Assembly (NCBI GenBank): GCA_036346205.1
Contig: JARFJB010001963.1
Span: 1,421,001 to 1,485,000, forward strand
From: Vesta saturnalis
Taxonomy: Eukaryota > Arthropoda > Insecta > Coleoptera > Lampyridae
Length of the DNA: 64,000 nt
Direction of reading: 5' to 3'
Shown piece by piece: positions 1-10,869 of this stretch (position 1 is the first letter of the stretch; every line of letters starts with the position of its first letter). The notes under the pieces were generated by a model that was not told where the DNA came from, searched no databases, and saw only the letters and a program-made list of their open reading frames with translations. A program made the translations under genes and the position numbers.

Positions 1-2
1 AG

Positions 3-186
3 GAACACTTATGAGGATGGATAGAGGGATAATGAATTGCCAATAGATGCCTATGAACAGCTACCTTAAATTTTCTCATATCATAAGTGAGAGGAAAACA
101 GGAACTAGGGAGATCATTCCAGAGTTTAGAAGCCGTGTAGAAAAATGTGGATTGCGCCCGTTTGGTACGACAAGTGGAGATTCATT
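3..186 (-). pseudogene. LINE C-terminal relic
   Basis: Read on the minus strand, one frame stays open for about 60 codons and contains STFFYTASKLWNDLP followed by RKFKVAVHRHLL and a stop region. A block of this type (aromatic residues, a conserved LWNxLP, then a lysine-rich helix) is common at the C-terminal end of the reverse-transcriptase proteins of jockey/CR1-like non-LTR retrotransposons. No RT catalytic motif is visible before the window edge and the reading frame closes upstream, so this is a truncated tail. The family name is an inference from this short block. Confidence 0.4.
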
Positions 187-539
187 GTTGATCCATTTTA
201 ATGTTATAGGCGTTCATATTTAATATAACGCTTGCATTACCTTTATCCAATTGTAATATATATTACTACTACTATATATTATTTATTATGTTTTCATTAT
301 GTTTAAGATCAAACAAAACACGGCGCCGACAGAAGGGTAAGTTGTTCTGTGGAGGTTGAGCTTTACGTAATATGTTAATGGTTTTATATCTAACTTCATT
401 TGCAGCACCAAGAAATAACGATTTAATAAAATTGTAAACATTGGAAATTATATCTTCAAAAGGTATTACTTTTGACGTCTAGATGAAATGTAAAAATTTA
501 TTTCCGTACATTTAAAGGTGAATGAGTCAATTTTATCCC

Positions 540-830
540 AATCCTCTCTATTTAATATAGGTGAAATCTCTATCGGTTTTATCCATTGACTTCCCAGTAA
601 TATGTATTTGATTACGCAGAAGAGCAATTTCTTCTATAAATATTATTAGCCTGTTTGTTATTAAATTTCTTTTAACATATAGAGATTTTGGAACAATTTT
701 TTGGTATCGGCATCGTAGTAAAAAAGTAAGTGATGATAGTGGTTGTAATCTGTGTTTTCTTAAATTTCTCAATATTATTAAAATATTAAAAAAGTGTTGA
801 ATAACAAGGTCCCTGATAGAAAATACAATA
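540..830 (-). pseudogene. Penelope-like N-terminal fragment (tentative)
   Basis: The minus-strand frame reads KHRLQPLSSLTFLLRCR, then IVPKSL and later LLRNQIHITGKSMDKTD. The order (leucine-rich stretch, FLxxCR, I-x-P-x-x-L, then LLRxxIxxT) matches the N-terminal region I know from Penelope-like elements, where it lies before the RT domain. No RT follows in frame. Between 270 and 470 on the same strand another short frame (NEVRYKTINILRKAQPP) may belong to the same or to another relic. Confidence is limited because the match rests on spacing and a few residues. Confidence 0.35.
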
Positions 831-925
831 TTTATAAGTAAAAAAATGCACGTAGTCTGTAATTTATAATAATAAATACGTAAATAGTTATCGTCTTTAA
901 TAAAGGTAAACGTTAAACAAATCAT

Positions 926-1404
926 TTACAAATTTACAAAATATGAAAATGTAAAGAACAAGTCTGCTATAACAATTAGGTCTACTATTGAATTTGATTT
1001 TATTTTAATAAAAATAAATATTTTTGAATGGTCTTGAAAATCATTTCATACTACGCGATGAAGGTTAATAAAAAATGCCCCAATCAAATAACCGAATTTA
1101 ATCAGATTGTAATATAGGGGCATAGTTGTAAAACAAATATTTTTCAAACGTCACGTAAGTGACAACTTATGTGTCTTCATTGACAAAGTAAAAGTGGGAT
1201 AAAGCAGACCAAAAGGCAACTTTTGCCTACTTTATGTACCTAATCACATAAAATACGAAAATCCAACATTTTAGCGAAATCGTTTATTAATATTTATTGC
1301 AAAGGTACAATTATTGAAAATTGGGTTTTGAAACAGACCGCTTGCACGCACTTTACTGATTATTAATATTTTCTTGCACTTATACCGGGTTTAGTTTAGG
1401 ATTG
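926..1404. other. AT-rich, no gene seen
   Basis: No frame, RNA fold or repeat that I can assign. The sequence is AT-rich with no clear microsatellite. Confidence 0.5.
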
Positions 1405-2296
1405 GATTGGATTTTTCGGCTGAAGAATTTTACTAGCAATACAATTTTTATTTTCTACGGATTATTCTATGTAACCCTGGGCAACGGAACTAGAACGCCA
1501 CCCTCCATGGCATTTTAAAGTGGTAAGATCTCCTTTGTTTACAAGCAACGTCGTTGAGGTTCTTCTAAGAATGGTCCGTGTACTCCTTCGAGTTGGGTAG
1601 ATTTAAAAATGATGTGATTTATTTTGCTGCATTACCCAGATTATGTATACTCATCACTATTCTATAGCATTTTCCATTTTGATATTTTAAAAAGAATATC
1701 TTTTCCTGAAAGTCAGCTGGGCGTAAATTAACGTATTGTTTATGTTTAATTATGTACTCTTCTCTCACGATAGTAAATGATCTATGCTTCCCTGTTTTGG
1801 TTTCGGAAATTTTTATTAGCAGTAGCGATCTAAGATCTTCAATGTCATTGATTTTTACTTTTGACAGTTCGTGGCATTTACATGTCCCAGAAACACCAAT
1901 TAATAAAACAATCTGAAAATCTAGGTGATTTAATAAACACTGCAAAACAAAGCATGGTAATCTTTACCTTTTGTCTCCAGATCTGGAGCATCAAACATGA
2001 ACTTTGGTTAAAATCTTTGTTTTCTTGGGTATGTAACCTTCCCCTTGCTTCTTTAGGAAAGCAGCTTCAAATATTTCGTGAAATCAACATTTTTCTTGAG
2101 ATTTAACAATGCTTTTATCATGGAGTAAAACATTTTCGGGATACACGGTTACTTTTTTCTCTACACACCATTTCAGAATGTCCTGGTAGGACATCTCATA
2201 GACGCCACTCGATTTGGATGGTAACAAATTTTTGATTGACGCTCCTGCTGTTTCAAGAACTTGGGGTGGAGTGCATTTTACTTCGGAATCTGACAT
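1405..2296 (-). pseudogene. Crypton-like tyrosine recombinase, copy A
   Basis: Three minus-strand pieces in order make up a degraded tyrosine recombinase. The N-terminal piece (2296-2084) has NLLPSKSSGVYEMSY and ILKWCVEKKVTVYPENVLL, as in copies B, C and D. The middle piece (1945-1619) has GVSGTCKCHEL, where the first catalytic Arg of the GxxGxxRxxEL box is Lys, then IDDIED-like and KTGKHRSFTIV. The C-terminal piece (about 1575-1405) is in another frame: ILRRTSTTLLVNKG, CHGGWRSSSVAQGY, giving the second Arg, the Trp that replaces the second His, and the catalytic Tyr. Such proteins move Crypton transposons by cutting and rejoining DNA through a 3'-phosphotyrosine. The lost Arg and the frame breaks argue it is dead. 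Confidence 0.75.
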
Positions 2297-2499
2297 GATC
2301 GTCAGTTTCTTTTTGGAATTATTTAAAATTTTCTCTAAACTTTCTAAACTTATTTCAATTTAATTTTGTTTTTGTTTACATCGTAGCCACTGAAACATTT
2401 TTTTAGGTATTATGATTTAGCTTGATCTTATGTTTTCAATTTTATACTAAAGTGTTGTTTTCTTATGTCTACCTAAGCTCCTAATGATTATCTATTATT

Positions 2500-2830
2500 A
2501 TTTGATACTGGTAAACGCATTCGCAACCAAAAGCTTAGACATGCCAATTATAAATGTAGTAGTAACAAATCCAACAGAATTTTGTTTTGTTACTAGTTAA
2601 ATACCTTAGATTCTAATTATACACTAATCATTGCAATACTGTGATGACTACACATATTTAATTGATAAAGCATTTACTTCAGGTTATAAGAAAAAAACAG
2701 CAAATACTAATCATTTCAGTGTTGTTATGACTACATTGGTAAAGCATCTACTTCAAGGGATAGGAAAACACAGCAAGGAACCATATTCCAAAAGTTAATA
2801 CCATGGTGTACTCTCAGCTTGTAATTTCTA
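2500..2830. repeat. Tandem pieces resembling the PLE1 ORF end
   Basis: The motif of the form GGTAAAGCAT-CTACTTCAAGG-ATAGGAAAACACAGC occurs at about 2737-2790 and, more diverged, at 2663-2705. The same motif lies at 13776-13825 in PLE1, where it forms the end of the GIY-YIG frame. Read on the minus strand the copy at 2750-2800 gives FLAVFSYPLK against FFAVFFLDLE in PLE1. This looks like a small tandem relic of a related Penelope-like end. Alignment by eye only. Confidence 0.35.
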
Positions 2831-3159
2831 TTGCAACGTTTAGAGATTGCAAAATATAATCATAAATACACGATTTCAACAACATTTTTAATCATGAACG
2901 AAAATCATGAAAGTTTACATTTTTATGCAGTTATTCTTTTACTCCTTCAAACACTAGTAAATCGGGTTTTAATAAATCACACTTTTACCAATAGATGTTG
3001 GTGAAATTAGAATTGAGCAGTTGTTAGTTTCCACTCATGATGCAACTACACAAAATGTATTTATATAACCATCATAGAGCAACGAATGAATCATAATTAC
3101 CTTCGAACTCACATTTTTTCGACGATGGGTGGTGGGTAAGACGGACGGTCAGTCGGTCC

Positions 3160-3300
3160 ATGAGTGCGCGTGGTGGTAGTTGTGTGTATGCGTGTGTGCA
3201 TGTGTGTATGTTAGTATCTCTAAGGTATATGTACAGCTGTAAATTTCAAAAACATAAAAATACTAATATATAGAATTTTAAATTACAAATTAATTTTACC
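3160..3300 (-). repeat. Microsatellite-carrying repeat, copy 1
   Basis: A GT-rich tract (3165-3210) is followed by CTCTAAGGTATATGTACAG, TGTAAATTTCAAAAACAT and ACTAATATATAG. The same order, with GT/AC simple sequence next to a block with CAGCTGT, TTTCAAA and TACTAATAYATAG, is seen at 7100-7310, 8020-8220, 8930-9130 and 53330-53520. This is the shortest copy. Confidence 0.45.
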
Positions 3301-4384
3301 CTACATAATTTTTGTGGTGCGACACAATATTTGGCCGCAAAAAATTCGTAAAGTAAAAATGTTTGCAAAAGTCGATGTCAATATACACATTTTATTTTCA
3401 ATATAGCATAACACATTTGCACTATTTTCAAGCAGCAAAGAAAATGTATAGGTATAATTCCTTTGTATATGTTTTTTAGACGATTTAGTATTTTCCCCAT
3501 TAAAGTATGGGGTGAATATAATTAAATCTTTTCTGCCTTCTAGGATCTATATAAGCATTCTGCGTCTTTAAAAGATTGAAATGCGTAGTTGGGCGAAAAT
3601 TTAATTCATCATTTTAGAATAATGGCAGTTATACTTATAACCCTGTGAGTGAATAAAAAAATTCAAGTACATTAACTACTCTATCACCGATAAACTCCAT
3701 AGGCGATTTAAATACATAAAAACTTAAAGCGGTTCCCGTATTCAGATTATTACGAATCAATTAATTCAAAACTAACACCGATAGAGTTTCTGCACATACA
3801 GGATGTCCACGATCCGAGACGCGTTAATAAGATATAATTTAGAAATTTTGGACTATTTTGGACTACGGCCGATTTATTTGAAAGATTTTCGTTTCTATTA
3901 AACTTTTTTTAATTTTGAGTTCTCTTTTCAAATTTATGTGAATTTTCATTAGTGTTCCGTATACTTTGTTTAATTATGTTTGAACTATTTCCATTTTTTT
4001 TCCAAAAAGTTCTCCTTGTAATGAGATAATTTAAACCCTACACGATTACTACCTGAAAATATATTCCAGAAATATTTCACAAAAATGATTTTCAAATGGA
4101 CTATCCATACGCAAGTTCAATGTTTTGCAAATATCTGCAGGTTGTTTAACATTATGCATCAAAGTGTGCGAAAATAAAATTATGAAATTTTGATTTTTTA
4201 AATGGCAACCCTGTTAACGTTATGCGTTTTTGGATTATTTCTACAATAAAAGGGCGATCTTATGTAGAATGTACTTTACCCAAGACCTGCCTTTGCTGAG
4301 AAAACCGCAATTCAAAATTGCTATGTAAATTACACCAGTATGGTTTGGAATATTAAGTTTTTACAAATGAAAATATAATTTCAC
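3301..4384. other. AT-rich; possible ITm element end at 3799
   Basis: No coding frame recognised. At 3799 the sequence ACAGGATGTCCACGATCC resembles the outer end of a Tc1/mariner-like element (TA followed by CAGGRTGTCC). If real, it could be the left end of the transposase relic at 4385-4935. No partner end is visible. Confidence 0.25.
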
Positions 4385-4935
4385 AAACAAAACAAAACGG
4401 AAAATGGAACAGAGCATTAATAGAAGTGTTACTTTACCAAGTGTTCAAAATGCCGCCTTTTATTTCCAAGCATCTTTCCAGGCCTCTACTCATTTCTTGA
4501 TAGTTTTTCTTACACCGCCTCTTAGAAGTTCAATAAATGCTAGAAGTACTCATTGTCGGTCCATTATTTTCCAACTACCTATATTCAAAAATACCATTCA
4601 GTGCATCTTGATTTATGCGAGTATTATAAGACGCTCCACCATTGTGAAATCACAAGTAGTTTCTTTCGTTTTTTATTAAAGCGTTTACAACCGGTACGTC
4701 ATTAATCATAATATTGTATCTATGGTCTTAAAATTTTCGTCATTAAATAAATAGTACATATTTTGTTATTTTTAATCACACAATGCACGTTAAAATGCCA
4801 AGCATTCTGGGAATTAGCGGCACGTACACTTCTTGAATTTTTGAAGGCCCAATAATGGCTATTTCTTCTATTGAACATCCAATTATTTCTAAATTTGGCT
4901 TCATCTCTCCAAATAACATTCGCAAAAATTCACTG
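4385..4935 (-). pseudogene. Tc1/mariner-like (ITm) transposase relic
   Basis: The minus strand reads VIWRDEAKFRNNWMFNRRNSH and then YWAFKNS, the block around the first catalytic Asp of ITm transposases (xxFxDEAxFxxxGxxNRxNxxYW). Here the normal SDEA is RDEA. It continues through AWHFNVHCVIKNNKI, then after frame breaks GASYNTRINQDALNGIFEYR, which matches the DGAPxHxxxxVxxxLNxxFxxRWIG block with its Asp lost, and ends with RCLEIKGGIL. The N-terminal helix-turn-helix part is missing; the relic stops at the (TA)n tract. Stops and shifts show it is dead. Confidence 0.65.
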
Positions 4936-4958
4936 TTGAAGAAATATTCTCCAACCCG

Positions 4959-4961
<3 letters not shown>

Positions 4962-5022
<61 letters not shown>
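4962..5022. repeat. (TA)n microsatellite
   Basis: About 30 uninterrupted TA units between the ITm relic and the MITE that starts at 5022. Confidence 0.95.
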
Positions 5023-5027
<5 letters not shown>

Positions 5028-5633
5028 GTTCTAAAAGTCCATCAGGAAACTCCGGGAGGAGATTCTACGAGCTAAAATAATAGCAGTTTGCAAGGAAATT
5101 TTGTTTCGGATTGTCATTTGTTTGCAAGTTACGGCTTGTCAAAGACCAATTTTTGCTGAGCCATTTTCCAAATTATTATAGTAAAAAAACAAACTTATAC
5201 GATGATTAAACAATGTTCGTGACAATTCGTATAAAGAGTATTAATAACAGTTATTTGACTAAACGGTTGCATTTATCGGCTTGAATAAAGAACACATAAT
5301 ATTTTCTAATATTGTTTCCCTTTTTAATAATGTTCATATTTTTGCGATGTTATCAACAAAACAAATTTTGAGTTTTAGGTAAAGTGCCCTCTAACGGCGT
5401 ATAATGGAACTTTTTTATTACTGCTCCAATAGAACTTGATCTAATTAGTAAGTATGTCAAATGAGAGACTAATCGACCTTGAACTGCAGAAGTTATTTAA
5501 AAAAATCTGTCTTTGACAAGCCGTAACTTGCAAACAAATGACAATCCGAAACAAAATTTCCTTACAAACTGCTATTATTTTAGCTCGTAGAATCTCCCCC
5601 CGTAGTTTCTTGATGGACTTTTAGAACACCCTG
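5022..5633. mobile_element. MITE with ~125-bp TIRs, TA-flanked
   Basis: The left arm (5022-5147) and right arm (5510-5633) are inverted copies that differ at only a few bases. Each starts AGGGTGTTCTAAAAGTCC and runs through TAGCTCGTAGAATCTCC to GTCTTTGACAAGCCGTAAC. The right end is CCCTG followed by TA; the left end adjoins the (TA)n tract. About 360 bp lie between the arms with no transposase frame. TA flanks and an AGGGTG end fit a non-autonomous Tc1/mariner-like element moved in trans. The high arm identity suggests it is fairly young or kept by gene conversion. Confidence 0.8.
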
Positions 5634-5639
5634 TATATA

Positions 5640-6271
5640 AATGAATTGCGTTGTAACACGAGTTAGTTTAGTTTTTCACAAATATTTAATAATTTATTTT
5701 AATTCTCCGAAAATACACGCTCAATCTCTAAATATAATCATATCCTAAGCTTAAAGAACATCTCTCTCGTTCTCGCTTAAATTATGTGCACATTTAATTA
5801 CTATTTCCGTTTGTACGTATTCTGTTGGAGTCGGACATTGTGTAATATTAGCGTAGTTTGTATTGAGGTTCAATTGTGTTAATAAAGAAGGTGTTTAAAT
5901 CCCACGGTACTTCGTGTTCTCAAATAAAGTAAGATGTGTAGGACAAAAATCCTACATTCACCTTCTTGACTCTTTACTAATACAACTTCACAAAATTGCT
6001 CTTATGTGGAAATCGCGTTTTTCCAAATGTTGGTGAAAATGAATTGCAAAGAGATGCCATTTATGTTTAACTAAAATGATATGAAGTTTGGATTCTAAAA
6101 TACTGCTCTGCGTCTCTTATAGACCTTTCAGGATGAAAGCTAAAATATTTATTTTTTCCCCATCACATTATTCCATATATGGATGTCAAAATTGACAATA
6201 TTTCAAACAATTACTGATTAAATTATTATAAGTTTTTTTTTTACAACAGTTCTACAAACATAAAGACAAAG
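5640..6271. other. No gene; short hairpin at 5937-5956
   Basis: No recognised frame. A perfect 7-bp inverted repeat TGTAGGA-CAAAAA-TCCTACA lies at 5937-5956. Its function is unknown and it may be chance. Confidence 0.4.
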
Positions 6272-6405
6272 TTTACATCGATTGGGGCTTGAACCTTGAT
6301 GGCGCAGTTGGTTAGCGCGGTACTTTAGCAAAGTACAGGTCGTAGGTTCAAATCCTACTCGAGGTAAACTTTTTATTTATGTATTTAATAAAATTAATAA
6401 TAATA
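6272..6405 (+). repeat. tRNA-headed SINE, copy 1
   Basis: The unit begins TTTACATCGATTGGGG, contains the tRNA-like head (6293-6366) and ends with AAACTTTTTATTTATGTATT followed by TAATAAAATTAATAATAAT. The same head and tail occur on the minus strand at 49427-49545 and 49680-49785. A shared AT-rich 3' tail outside the tRNA marks a repeat unit and not an isolated tRNA gene. Box A-like TGGCGCAGTTGG and box B-like GGTTCAAATCC (pol III promoter) lie inside the head. Confidence 0.65.
6293..6366 (+). tRNA. tRNA-Ala(AGC)-like head, probably a SINE part
   Basis: A full 74-nt cloverleaf can be drawn: acceptor ACCTTGA/TCGAGGT (7 pairs, one G-T), D arm GCGC/GCGC, anticodon stem GTACT/AGTAC with loop TTAGCAA (anticodon AGC) and T arm GTAGG-TTCAAAT-CCTAC. 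The best of three copies. The body does not look like a normal insect tRNA-Ala; the TGGCGCA-TTGGTTAGCGC part resembles tRNA-Ile(UAU) genes. With identical flanks at the other copies I read it as a tRNA-derived SINE head, though an expressed tRNA is not excluded. Confidence 0.55.
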
Positions 6406-7099
6406 CGCCCCCAAATGCGGGCGTAATGTGGTCTTTATAGCACGGAAATGTCATTGTTACTAAGCAGCATGATTGACAGCAAACGCATGACATGGTATGT
6501 CACGTAAGTTGAAAGAATTATTGAAACAACAACCTACTATACAACCTTTATTAATAAGAATAATAGTAATAAAACTTATTCCCCTCAAATTCTTCTAAAA
6601 TTTCTTGTGAATAAGTTTTTGCGTTTTCACCTTCCATTTTAGAATGCAAATTATTTACAAACAAACAGTACCTTAGCAACAATTTAGCAATATCACAGTA
6701 TCTTAGTAACAACAAATTAGCCTACTGTCGACTTTATTTCCCTGCATTTGCATTTAAAAACTTGCCGAATAAAACATTGTATGTACCACGGGCATAATTG
6801 TAGATTATGGCTCTCAGGAATATAAAAGCCTTCCGTTTCGCGTCGGGCTTTTAACATTCCCTCGAGCCATAATCTTCTGATTATGCCCTTAATAGAATTA
6901 CTGATTAATTTCACACATTCTCTTGTTCAAGTGAGCCTTTACGGATGTTGTCCTACAAAGGTTCTACATGTTCGACTAATTATTCTCCACATTCACCATA
7001 AAAAACTAATAAATTAAAAAATCGTCACTTGTAAAACCTGCGCGAGCCATTTTTTTATTTAGAATAGTTATTTGAATTATAATTTAAGTGGGATTAAGG
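6406..7099. other. No gene seen
   Basis: AT-rich. A short palindromic stretch (6800-6890) repeats the motif CATAATC-related pieces on both strands (GATTATGGCTC at 6803 and GAGCCATAATC at 6863), an 11-bp inverted repeat about 50 bp apart. No frame recognised. Confidence 0.4.
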
Positions 7100-7310
7100 C
7101 ACAACATTTCCTTAAATTCAAGTTTCCTGCTTGCGTGTGGACGTATCGCGTGTGCGACAGTGCGTGTGTGCAGTAGATTTTGGGAGAAATTCATCGGTGG
7201 AGAGGGGGGTTTATTAGGAGCTGCTTCTGATTTTTATGAAATATTCCAGAAACAGCTGTATATTTCAAAGATATAACAATACTAATACATAGACCTTAAT
7301 CGTACAGATT
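7100..7310 (-). repeat. Microsatellite-carrying repeat, copy 2
   Basis: Read on the minus strand: AAGGTCTATGTATTAGTATT, ATACAGCTGTTTCTGGAATA, CTCCTAATAAACCCCCCTC, AATTTCTCCCAAAATCTAC, then a GT/AC-rich stretch. This matches the plus-strand copies at 8030-8160, 8930-9060 and 53340-53490. Confidence 0.6.
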
Positions 7311-7489
7311 AATTAACTACAAAACTCCTAAAGCAGAATTTAAGTGTGTAGACACATTTTTCTATCTGACATTAAGTTTAAACGTCTCTTTGACGTAGCT
7401 TATTGTTTTTTTACAATGTTATCTATTTAATTATCCTAAAAATATCACGACCTTTCAACCTACAAAATGAAATAATATTAATGACAATG

Positions 7490-7810
7490 TTTTGAGGATA
7501 ATTATACAGCCTTTTTTACGACAAGTTCATTACGAAAATAGGCAACACTGTAAAAACAAAACAAAAATGTATGTCAAACAGACGTTTAAAACTTCATGTC
7601 AGACATAGGTTAATAGACATCTCGATGCTAATTAAAAGAAATGAAATAATTTTGAATATAATTTTTTTAGGGTAACTATGCAAACCCTTTCGTGCGTTCA
7701 TAACGAAAATAGCAATATTGTAAAAACAAAAACAATAATCTATATAACAATGACGTTTAAAACTTATGACAGGTAGAGGTTAATAGACATAAATGCATGT
7801 TAACTTAAAA
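7490..7810 (+). repeat. Tandem duplication of a ~175-bp module
   Basis: Two diverged copies (about 7500-7620 and 7680-7800) share TTCATAACGAAAATAGCAA (TTCATTACGAAAATAGGCAA in the first), TTGTAAAAACAAAACAA, GACGTTTAAAACTT and AGGTTAATAGACAT. A third copy lies at 52960-53050. These belong to the 5' part of the microsatellite-carrying repeat. Confidence 0.6.
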
Positions 7811-8019
7811 AAAATTCCAAACCCGGCAGCTTCTATAAGATATCAATAATACAGTTTAACCATTTTCATTTATATTTAATTAATTTTTAGACAATACCTT
7901 GCGTTATATTAAGAAATTTTATAAAGAATGTATGTAAAATTAAATATTCTTTAAAAAATATGTCACCTTTTCTTATAAAATTGTCGTTATTCAAATATTG
8001 AAAAAATTAATTAATCGAT

Positions 8020-8510
8020 AGGTAAGTTTAAGGTCTATATCTATGTATTTTTATATCTTAGAAATAAACAACTGTTTTAGGAATATTTGATAAGAACCAA
8101 AAATTACCCCTAATAAACCCCCGCTGGATTTCTTCCAATATCTAATCAGCACCAAGCGAAATGAAAACAACCGTAAACTCAGAATTTTAAGTACTCAGGT
8201 ATTTTCGTTCTGGAGTGATACCACACAAACACACAAACACACAAACACACAAACACACAAACACACAAACACACAAACACACAAACACACAAACACACAA
8301 ACACACAAACACACAAACACACAAACACACAAACACACAAACACACAACACACAAACACACAAACACACAAACACACAAACACACAAACACACAAACACA
8401 CAAACACACAAACACACAAACACACAAACACACAAACACACAAACACACAAACACACAAACACACAAACACACAAACACAAACACAAAACACAAACACAC
8501 ACACACACAT

Positions 8511-8570
<60 letters not shown>

Positions 8571-8848
8571 CACACACAACACACACAACACACACAACAC
8601 ACACACACACACAAACACGCAAACAAACACGCAAATAAACACGCAAACACGCAAACTCGCAAACACGCAAACACGCAAACACGCAAACACGCAAACACAC
8701 AAACGCGCAAACACACACACACACACACACACACCCTACACAAACACGCGCACGAGTACGCACTCACCCCCACACACGCGCACGTGCACGCACGCACACG
8801 CACACGTACACGCACACGCAAGCACGCACACGTACACGCACACGCAAG

Positions 8849-8879
<31 letters not shown>

Positions 8880-9130
8880 GTACACGCACACGCACGCGCA
8901 TACGCATACACAAGCATGCGATACAACTAAGGTCTAGATTTATATTCATGAAATATATTGCTGTTTGAGAAATACCTGATAAAAATAAAAAAGCTCCTAA
9001 TAAACCCCCCTATACGCCGCTAAATTTCTCTCAAAATCCAATCAACTCCAGGAGAAATAAAAACAGGCTTAAATTCGAAATGCCAAGAACGTACGTGTTT
9101 TTGCTCTGGAGTTATCGTGTATGTTAACAT
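8020..9130 (+). repeat. Microsatellite-carrying repeat, copies 3 and 4 around an AC array
   Basis: The flanking blocks at 8030-8218 and 8930-9120 are direct, diverged copies of each other (AAGGTCTA, CTCCTAATAAACCCCC, TTTCTYYCAAWATCYAATCA, GGAGAAATRAAAAC, CTCTGGAGT). Between them lies the simple-sequence array 8219-8935. This could be one element whose internal microsatellite expanded and was then duplicated, or two insertions. Confidence 0.6.
8219..8935 (+). repeat. Octamer and dinucleotide AC-rich microsatellite
   Basis: It starts with about 33 near-perfect units of the octamer CACACAAA (8222-8480), moves to (AC)n (8495-8570), then CACAACA variants, then octamer CACGCAAA (8620-8700), and ends in mixed CACGTACACGCA sequence. 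Long frames in all registers of both strands (up to 243 codons) are only translations of this repeat. Confidence 0.95.
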
Positions 9131-10869
9131 ACATCCACACACAAAGATATCATGCCTAATCTTGACGAAACATGCCACTTGCCTCTTGTGAGTAGTCTAA
9201 GACGAAACGATTCCAAGGCGTCAAAGGAATTATGATATATGTAACCAAAAATTAGTTTCTTTGGATACTTTTGCCAACCTGCAGTAATCAATTGTTTCAA
9301 CGTAAATAAACATTACGGTCAACAAATCCAAAATAGTTTTAGTACTAGTTGTGTTGTGTTCCGTTTCTGTGTAGAGATCCGCAAAACCGCGAATGAAACT
9401 GCCAAACCTCGTAGTATCGGTTACTTTTATCAGAAAGATGTACGTAATAAAGCAATTACGAACATGGGTTGCTGAAAGTATCGAAAGCAGAATTAATATT
9501 TATTTCCAGTCCACTGAGCCTAAATGAGTGGCTACAGGAGTATGTAAAACATATTTGTGAGTATGTTTGTGCGCGTGGGGTACCTTTAGTGAGTGAGTGC
9601 GGATCAGTGTGGGTACGTGCATACGTGGATGTCTGGCCATCTGTGTGGAAACAACATTCTGGAAGACCTATAAAATCTAAAGAGCACCAAAAAGATCATA
9701 TTTCGGGTTTCGGGTATGTGGGGACGCAACGCGAAGGTTTCTGTAAAAATGGGACATCCGGATGGTGGATTTTACTTGAAAAGAGTTCTCCCGAAAACTG
9801 GTCCATCGATTGTCATTAAATTAAAATTTTTAGAATATATTTAGAAACTAAACAAAGTAGGAATTTTGAATTTACTCGTGAAAGCTTGTAAAAAGCGGTT
9901 GTTTCTTGTTATAATACACAGTTTATACAATTATTTTTGCTAGATGTAAAAATCTAGCCTCTGTAAACCGTCTAAACCTCAAAGTGTATTATCGGGCTTA
10001 CTTTTAATACGCCGATATATGGCCAAACTTAATTATATCGATAGATTACTGCAGCGCTTTATAATAGCGTAAGTTCGGTTATAATATCGTACGTATGGTA
10101 TGATAAAGAGTTCCTAACCCCAAAATACATAACTTCATTACATATTATTGACATAAATATAAATGTACCAAGAGTTTCTCTTCATCTACATATACCGAGA
10201 CTTTGAACTGTATTTTACTAGAGGAACGAGTAAGTGTGTGAATCTTATACAAGGATGAAATGTACAAGTAATGGTCACCTAGACGGATTGCCTTTTGCAC
10301 GGGATTGATACTGCTCCAGAATTGTGTGAAAAAACCCCTATAAATATTACCAAGAGGTACTTGGTCAGTGAAAATTGTAACGTGATATTTTGGCTATGGA
10401 GGGAACGCGCATATAATTGCTATTAACATACCTAGTTATGTTATAACCATTATATTACTAGCGGAGGTCAGGTTCACATCTAAGGCTATATAACACAATA
10501 TCCGAGATTTATCTAATAAGTAGTTTAACTTTTTCAGGGGAACAACTACAATTTTGGAGAAACCTTATGAAAATGTGGCAGGTGATCAAATATGAGTAAT
10601 TACCTTTGCAGTGCCTGTTGGTTATTGGAAAGACGATTCATTGTTATGGATTACAAGGCCTTTGTTTATAAAAAGAATATAACTGTTGTTGAAAAGTCCT
10701 TAATTGTAAGCAAAATGAATATGTATTTGGCAAATAACTTTATAAAAAGTGCCGAAGAATGATTGAGTAGGAATTATTAACCGTTATCCTTTCATATTTT
10801 CGGCAACTGGTAAGTTTTTACCAATACCTATACACATCATTAATAAGTCTGCTTTTCATATTCCCGTAT
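9131..10869. other. No gene seen; GT-rich patch
   Basis: A frame at 9469-9819 covers a GT-rich patch (9550-9650) similar in base use to the microsatellite repeats and shows no known domain. The rest is AT-rich and unassigned. Confidence 0.4.

Noticed and set aside
4404..4679. Plus-strand frame of 91 codons
   Set aside because: Antisense to the ITm transposase relic read on the minus strand.
6293..6366. A functional tRNA-Ala gene
   Set aside because: The fold is good, but the shared tail and two decayed siblings make a SINE head more likely; kept as tRNA-like.
8179..8949. Long Cys/Val- and Thr/His-rich frames
   Set aside because: Translations of the AC-rich octamer microsatellite.
9469..9819. 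116-codon plus-strand frame as a gene
   Set aside because: GT-rich, no domain, no splice context; probably a microsatellite-like patch.
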